This document shows, piece after piece, positions 59,037-64,000 of a DNA stretch of 64,000 nt. The notes under the pieces were generated by a model. That model saw nothing but the letters and a program-made list of their open reading frames with translations. It ran no database searches and was not told the DNA's origin. Source of the stretch: Vibrio casei (lineage in GTDB: Bacteria; Pseudomonadota; Gammaproteobacteria; Enterobacterales; Vibrionaceae); NCBI RefSeq assembly GCF_002218025.2, contig NZ_AP018680.1, forward strand, positions 806,001 through 870,000. Reading direction: 5' to 3'. The stretch's first letter is position 1. Each line of letters opens with the position of its first letter. Position numbers and translations under genes: made by a program.

Positions 59037-60105
59037 TTATAGTAGTGTACTAGATTTTTGTTGTAAGTTAATGAGTGTTTGGTCACTTAAGTAATCCTGA
59101 GTCACCTGATGAGATGGGTAATGGCTATCAATTAATTGGCGTATTGTGTGAGGGCAGAACTGACCGAAATACGCCAGACAACAGGCTAACATCGCCACAC
59201 TCCTTGACCAGCCCATGGTACATTGACATAGTATCAGTACAGGTGCATCATCATCAGATTGTGTGCCTAAGGTCTGACTAACAGACGCTAAAAAATGCAC
59301 AAGGCTAGTTATATCTAAACTGTCAAAGGGCTGCAAATCCAAAAGCGGTAGATAGTGATAGGTCAATATTGCTGTCGGCTGCGTCTGTTTTAATTGCCAA
59401 AAACTTGATGATATTTCACTGGTAACGTCTAGCCAGAGTATTTTTCGATATTTATTGAAAAAATGCGTAAGATTCGCAGTTTCAGCATTGCTAAGTTTTG
59501 GGCCAGCGCATATCTCGATAGTTTGATGATAAAACTGACATTGAATAGTTTCTCGCTCAGTAAATGGCGTTAATCGATTACACTTTGTCATGATTTGCCA
59601 AAGCAAGTAATAACTCGCACAAATAGGCAATTGTAGGATATAGGCAAAATTGGTTAAATAACCATCGGGATTCTTCGAAAAAATTCGTCTATTTAGCTCG
59701 ACATTAGACTTCACATATAAAAAGCTCAGTAACCCAAAACTAAACAGCCAACAATAAGCAAAAAATTTAATGGCGATTGGGTAAATTGCGTTATCAAAAC
59801 GGATAAACAAAGTAGGCAAGCTTGCCATTATAAGAAACCCTGAAACGGCAAGTACAAGATAGCGAATGACCAGTTTTTGACTAGTCGAATCTAACTTGTC
59901 GCTGATACGCCTTTCTATCCATAGCACGAAGATTGCCAATATCAATCCGCCCAACACATCAAGGAGATGATGTTGCCAAGTAAATAATGTGGAAACTGCA
60001 ATTCCAGCGCATAAACAGATTAAACTAAGTCGATAGGCTATTAAACGGTTGTGAAAAACAGCGATTGGCGTCCAAAGCAATACTAATAGTAGCACTGCAT
60101 AACTA
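59037..60105 (-). pseudogene. PAP2 / dual-specificity phosphatase fusion, 5'-truncated by IS630
   Basis: The first part is the end of a PAP2 lipid phosphatase (WQHHLLDVLGGLILA), then further membrane helices, then a C-terminal cysteine phosphatase domain with C-x5-R in CQCTMGWSRSVAML. The gene's 5' end is replaced by the right IS630 copy; the frame runs on to 60227 inside the IS but those residues are IS-derived. Relatives couple this protein with CdsA and the hydrolase-methyltransferase. Confidence 0.82.
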
Positions 60106-61197
60106 ATACCAAACCCATAAAATATAGTATTATAGCTATATGAAAGAATCAAACCCAAAACACAACCTAGATGATTATGACTTTGGCGAACTGGCCAAAA
60201 CTGAAAGTAACGCCAGAGCCAGAACACGTCTTTACATCCTTCACCAATATCGCATTGGCAAACACAGCTTTGAGATTGCAGAAAACCTCAACATCAACAT
60301 TGAAACCGCACGACGTACTCGTAGACGCTACCAAGCATCAGGGCTTGATAGCCTCTATGACAAACCAAGAAGCGGCAGAAACAGCAAATTGGCTCCCGAG
60401 TACATAGAAAGCTTTAAACAACTGATTGTTGACAGCCAAGCAAAACGGGGCGGCGGCAGACTGACAGGACAAGACATCCAAAAGCTTGCTCACGAGCATT
60501 ACCAAGCAAGCTATAGCGTCAATGGCATTTATGAACTACTGGCTCGAATTGGTATGAGTTGGATAAGTGCCAGAAGCCAGCATCCGCAAGCTGACATTAA
60601 CGCCCAAGAAGCCTTTAAAAAAACTTCATAGAGCAGGTAACTGCCATACTGCCCGAAGATACCAAGCTAAGCGATGTTGACATCTGGTTTCAAGATGAAA
60701 CCCGGATTGGCCAGCAAGGTTCAATCACCCGAATATGGCATTACCGTGGTAAAAGACCCAGAGTAGTCCGTCAACAGCAGTTTATCTCGACTTACCTTTA
60801 TGGGGCAGTATGTCCTGCCACAGGTCAAAGTGTGGGACTCATCATGCCTTATGCTAATGGCGAGTGTATGAAGCGGCATTTACAAGAAATTAGCCAAGCT
60901 GTACCCAAAGGTCGCCATGCGGTTGTGGTGATGGATGGGGCGGTATGGCATAAAGAGCGCTATAATTTACCAAACCTGACTATCTTGAAGCTACCGCCTT
61001 ATTCGCCTGAATTAAATCCGATTGAACAGGTTTGGCAGTATATTAAGCAACACTGGCTATCAAATCGCTGTTTTGATAGTTATGAAGCTATTGTAGATGC
61101 CGCCTGTCAGGCGTGGTGTAATTTTGCTAAACAGGTGGCTACGGTTAAGTCGCTCACTGCTCGTCATTGGGCAGTGCTTTAATTATTGGGTTTGGTA
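60106..61197 (+). mobile_element. IS630-family insertion sequence, right copy
   Basis: Nearly identical to the left copy, same orientation, bounded by TA (60104-60105 and 61198-61199). The right end is one base shorter than the left copy if that TA is counted as target DNA. Confidence 0.9.
60140..61182 (+). CDS. IS630-family transposase, right copy (-1 frameshift)
   Basis: Same two-frame structure as the left copy: first frame 60140-60631, then a -1 slip on the seven-A run into the DDE-bearing frame ending at 61182. Only a few substitutions separate the copies (for example KHNLD for KYSLD near the N-terminus and SLTARH for SLSARH near the C-terminus). Confidence 0.88.
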
Positions 61198-61199
61198 TA

Positions 61200-61469
61200 A
61201 TTGCTAATGATCAAACAAATTTTGTCGGTTGGGACTGCTACGCTGGTATTGATAGTTTAGTCGTTACATTCAGTGGTGATATCTACCGCTCTTGGTGTAT
61301 GCAGGATGGCCCCATTGGTTCCATTTACGACGAGAACATTGAACTTCCAACTCACCCAACTAAGTGCAGAACCAAGATTTGCCAATGTGGTGTGGATCTC
61401 TCGGCAAAAAAGGTCAACACAAGGCTCATTGCAAATAAAGAAAAACAAATTGAAGTGACGCAACTTTAA
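61200..61469 (+). pseudogene. Radical SAM enzyme, C-terminal part (separated)
   Basis: Eighty-nine codons continuing the gene that starts at 46447. It contains a twitch/SPASM-like Cys set: WDCYAG, YRSWCMQ, and TKCRTKICQCG (Cys254, 274, 297, 302, 304 in the rejoined protein), which would bind an auxiliary iron-sulfur cluster. The segment has no start of its own. The HlyD gene follows 28 nt after the stop, so transcription of the export genes may now depend on a promoter in or near the IS. Confidence 0.85.
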
Positions 61470-61497
61470 TCTCGCTTAATTAGGGAAAGGAACACCC

Positions 61498-62784
61498 GTG
61501 GTAGCAAGAGCTAAGCATTTATATAGACCAGAATATTTTGACGCTCAAAAATCAGACAATCAAGGCTCAATTTTAATTGATGCTTCATTAAATCAGCATC
61601 TGTTTGTAGCAGCTTCAATGTTTGTTCTAATGGGGATCATTTTTTTCGTTGTTTTTGCTGAATATACGCGTAGAGGTACATTGAATGGTGTAGTTAGTCC
61701 AACTGGTGGTATTGTCAAAGTACAGGCTAATGATGAAGGATATGCCGAAAAAGTATTCGTCACTGAAGGTCAAAAAATACTCTCTGGTGAGCCGTTGTAT
61801 GAGATCAAAACTGAACGATATGATGAGTTTGGTCAGGGTGTAAAAAAGCGAATAGTCACTGCCATTGAAAATCAAATTACTTTGCTAAATGAACGCCGAA
61901 ATAAAGAAATAGAAAAATCTCAACATCAGCTACAGGTCATTGATTATGACCAAGTACGTTTGTCAGAAGAGGCCAGTATACTGGAAGTTGTCGTTGATTT
62001 ATCTGAGCAAGAGTTAAAACTTGCTCAAAGTTTAGTTGATAAGCAGCAAGTTTTAGTCAATAAGCAGTTTATTTCTAAAATTGAATTTCAGAGACAGAGG
62101 CTCGAATTAATAACACTAAAAACTAAGGTACAAACTCAACGCCTGAGTTTACAGCGTTTACTGAGAGAAAAAGCCAAACTAAAAGAAACAAAAGAGACAC
62201 TTCAATTAGAACTTGATATTGCCTTACAAGAAATAGATCGCCAGCTTCAACAAATCGATCAAAGTAAAATTGAGTATTTTTATCAAACGGATACTCAGGT
62301 TGTATCACCGGTTGACGGTGTCGTTGCGTCCATCTTCGTTAAGGAAGGTCACTCAGTTAACAAAGGACAACCGCTATTAGTGGTTATTCCAAAAGGCGAA
62401 GAGCCTGCCATCGTTGAACTTTATGCATCCAGTCGTAGCATAGGCTTTCTTCAAAAAGGTCAGGGTGTTCGTTTACGGTTTGATGCCTTTCCTTATGAAA
62501 AGTTTGGTGTTCAGCAAGGCGTTATTTCATCAATATCGAAATCAGCCGTTTCGGCAGAAATGTTACCAAATAGCCCGCTAATCCAAAGCCAACTTTCTCG
62601 TGCTAATGGTGGAATGGGTTTGTATCAAGTTCGAGTCAAGTTAGATAAACCTACCATTACGGTCTATGGAGAGGAACAACTGTTTGTGCCAGGGATGACA
62701 CTGACCGCAGATATTGAGCTGGATACTCGTAAGGTTTACGAGTGGCTGTTAGAGCCCTTATACACCATACAAGGGAGAATTTAA
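61498..62784 (+). CDS. HlyD-family periplasmic adaptor of a peptide exporter
   Basis: A 428-aa membrane-fusion protein like CvaA/MchE: one membrane helix near residues 38-58, lipoyl half-motifs (VKVQANDEGYAEKVFVTEG; VVSPVDGVVASIFVKEGHSV), a long coiled coil between (about 110-270), and a C-terminal beta barrel. GTG start with GGGAAAGGAA upstream. It links the ABC exporter encoded next to a TolC-type outer-membrane channel; no tolC gene lies in the window. Confidence 0.92.
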   Translation: MVARAKHLYRPEYFDAQKSDNQGSILIDASLNQHLFVAASMFVLMGIIFFVVFAEYTRRGTLNGVVSPTGGIVKVQANDEGYAEKVFVTEGQKILSGEPLYEIKTERYDEFGQGVKKRIVTAIENQITLLNERRNKEIEKSQHQLQVIDYDQVRLSEEASILEVVVDLSEQELKLAQSLVDKQQVLVNKQFISKIEFQRQRLELITLKTKVQTQRLSLQRLLREKAKLKETKETLQLELDIALQEIDRQLQQIDQSKIEYFYQTDTQVVSPVDGVVASIFVKEGHSVNKGQPLLVVIPKGEEPAIVELYASSRSIGFLQKGQGVRLRFDAFPYEKFGVQQGVISSISKSAVSAEMLPNSPLIQSQLSRANGGMGLYQVRVKLDKPTITVYGEEQLFVPGMTLTADIELDTRKVYEWLLEPLYTIQGRI

Positions 62785-62786
62785 TA

Positions 62787-64000
62787 ATGCATGCAGAAGG
62801 CCTTATTGATTGGGGGTGGGGTAAGAAGCTCCCTTTGATCCGACAGACTGAAAAAGCGGAATGTGGTATTGCTTGTTTAGCGATGGTTGCTGATTGGCAT
62901 GGATATAAAACAGATTTAAGATCGCTTAGGGTAAAGTGTGGCATTACTCAACACGGAATGTCGTTCGCGAGACTCATTGAGTGTGGCGCACTTCTGAAAC
63001 TTTCAGGTCGAGCGGTGCGCTTAGATCTACATGAACTACAGCAATTAGCCACTCCTTGTATTTTGCATTGGAATCTAAATCATTTTGTTGTGTTAAAAAA
63101 AGTGACTGGGAAGAAAATTGAAATACACGATCCCGCCAATGGAGCATTGGCACTGAGTCATGATGAGGTAAACAAACATTTTACAGGAATCGCGCTAGAG
63201 CTTACACCAACTCATGATTTCGAGGAGAAAGTAGAAAGTAAAGCTATCCGGCTATCAACCTTGATCGGTAAAACAGTAGGATTAAAAGGGGCATTAGGGC
63301 GAATATTTGTTTTCGCATTGGTATTGGAGGTTTTGGCTCTTACATTACCTATCTTCAATCAAATCGTCATTGATGAAGTGTTGGTTGGGTATGATAAAAA
63401 TCTGCTTGTACTCGTCATTGGAGCTATTTTGATGGTGACGGCAACTCAAACTTTAATCGGCCTTGCCCAACAATGGGCCACAATTAAACTGTCTGTGAAT
63501 TTTAATATGCAGTGGGCTGCAAATGTTTTTCATCATTTATTCCGCTTACCAATAGATTGGTTTGAAAAAAGGGATATAGGAAGCATTAGTGCTAAGTTTT
63601 TAGCGGTGGATGTCATTCAACAGACTTTAACGACTAGCGTAATTCAAGCTTTGCTCGACTTAGTGTTAGTCGTCGGCACACTGATGGTTATGCTGGTTTA
63701 TAGCCCTCAACTATCACTTATTGCCATAGCTGCTGCATTAGGTTATATCGCTCTTAGGCTTGCTTGGTTTGGTGCATTTAAACGTGCTGAAGAAAATACT
63801 TGGGAAGCAAGCACTCAAGAAGAAAGTTATTTTATTGAGACTGTGCGAGGTGTATTGAGCTTGCGAGTAAATGGGACTTTGCCTTGGCGAGAGTCGTCTT
63901 GGAGAAATCTTAATATTAATCGTAGAAATGCTCAGCTTCATGAGCAAAAGCTTGGAATGATATACAGCACAATGAATGTGGCCATTGTTAGCCTTGTATC
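62787..64000 (+). CDS. Peptidase-containing ABC exporter for the double-glycine peptide (partial)
   Basis: Open to the window edge (404 codons seen). Residues 1-130 are a C39 bacteriocin-processing peptidase with Gln20, catalytic Cys26 (QTEKAECGIACLAMV), His99 (NHFVVLK) and Asp115 (IHDPANG). A membrane domain starts near residue 165 (LPIFNQIVIDEVLVGYDKNLL). The nucleotide-binding domain would lie beyond the window. CvaB/MchF-type transporters cleave after Gly-Gly and export the peptide, matching the precursor at 45813. Confidence 0.93.
   Translation, partial: MHAEGLIDWGWGKKLPLIRQTEKAECGIACLAMVADWHGYKTDLRSLRVKCGITQHGMSFARLIECGALLKLSGRAVRLDLHELQQLATPCILHWNLNHFVVLKKVTGKKIEIHDPANGALALSHDEVNKHFTGIALELTPTHDFEEKVESKAIRLSTLIGKTVGLKGALGRIFVFALVLEVLALTLPIFNQIVIDEVLVGYDKNLLVLVIGAILMVTATQTLIGLAQQWATIKLSVNFNMQWAANVFHHLFRLPIDWFEKRDIGSISAKFLAVDVIQQTLTTSVIQALLDLVLVVGTLMVMLVYSPQLSLIAIAAALGYIALRLAWFGAFKRAEENTWEASTQEESYFIETVRGVLSLRVNGTLPWRESSWRNLNINRRNAQLHEQKLGMIYSTMNVAIVSLV

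Larger units (their letters stand above)
47170..61197. mobile_element. 14.0-kb IS630-bounded composite element
   Basis: Two direct IS630-family copies (47170-48262 and 60106-61197) enclose about 11.8 kb of unrelated DNA. TA lies at both outer borders (47168-47169 and 61198-61199), as expected for IS630 target duplication, and the flanking radical SAM gene is continuous across the insertion. The cargo is a patchwork with several truncated genes whose missing parts are absent from the window, so it was assembled elsewhere and brought in as a block. Confidence 0.85.

Noticed and set aside
60106..60227. N-terminus of the phosphatase frame inside the right IS630 copy
   Set aside because: These residues are translated from the reverse strand of the IS and are not part of the original gene.
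47170..61197. Prophage or integrative conjugative element
   Set aside because: No integrase, phage structural or conjugation genes, and the boundaries are IS630 ends with TA target duplication.
61167..61469. 100-aa frame starting in the IS630 right end
   Set aside because: Chimeric: its start is IS sequence and the rest is the displaced 3' end of the radical SAM gene.

Overview
The window is chromosomal DNA of a gamma-proteobacterium, most likely a low-GC Vibrio. The evidence is the gene order pth-prs-ispE-lolB / hemA-prfA-prmC-sirB2-sirB1-kdsA, a TonB2-type energy system with a TtpC-like protein and an ExbB/ExbD pair, a Met-Leu-Gln tRNA array, and a Vibrio-type MITE-like repeat. Identification rests on gene order and protein motifs only; the species was not determined.

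Layout. 1-1.7 kb: eleven tandem tRNA genes (Leu-UAG, Gln-UUG, Met-CAU) on the minus strand. 1.9-12.2 kb: translation, isoprenoid, heme and LPS housekeeping genes in two divergent blocks. 12.4-27.2 kb: scattered core genes (VOC protein, 5'-nucleotidase, YbaK, RluF, SmrA, a MarR/MFS pair, TrmH-type methylase, CopA, GltX), more tRNAs, and a MITE-like element. 27.4-30.8 kb: four genes with a ketosynthase III and a heme-oxygenase-like di-iron oxidase, probably making an unidentified lipid. 30.9-40.8 kb: a Fur-box-associated iron locus (TonB2 complex, TPR protein, Rob-like AraC regulator, siderophore receptor, FhuF-like reductase). 40.9 kb: yegD.

The most notable region is 42.65 kb to the window end: a microcin-like peptide locus. 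In order it encodes an HlyC-like acyltransferase, a SelO-like (protein AMPylase-fold) protein, a family-2 membrane glycosyltransferase, a Gly-rich precursor with a double-glycine leader and two Cys, a small zinc-ribbon membrane protein (immunity candidate), a radical SAM enzyme with a Cys-rich C-terminal domain, an HlyD-type adaptor and a C39-peptidase ABC exporter (running off the window). It recalls siderophore-microcin maturation (MceI/MceJ type), but the combination with a radical SAM enzyme and a processive-type GT2 is one I do not recognise as described.

The radical SAM gene is cut in two by a 14.0 kb composite element (about 47,170-61,197) bounded by two nearly identical, directly repeated IS630-family copies. 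Removing the element with one TA target copy rejoins the gene in frame to about 330 codons. The cargo is a patchwork of IS66, IS3, IS982, resolvase and gor remnants, an acetoin-reductase-like SDR, an LprI-like protein, RclA, and a lipid-metabolism cluster truncated at both ends. It looks foreign (Moraxellaceae-like by my reading, unproven). The peptide locus is therefore probably recently disrupted, while its precursor, other modifying enzymes and exporter remain intact as far as visible.
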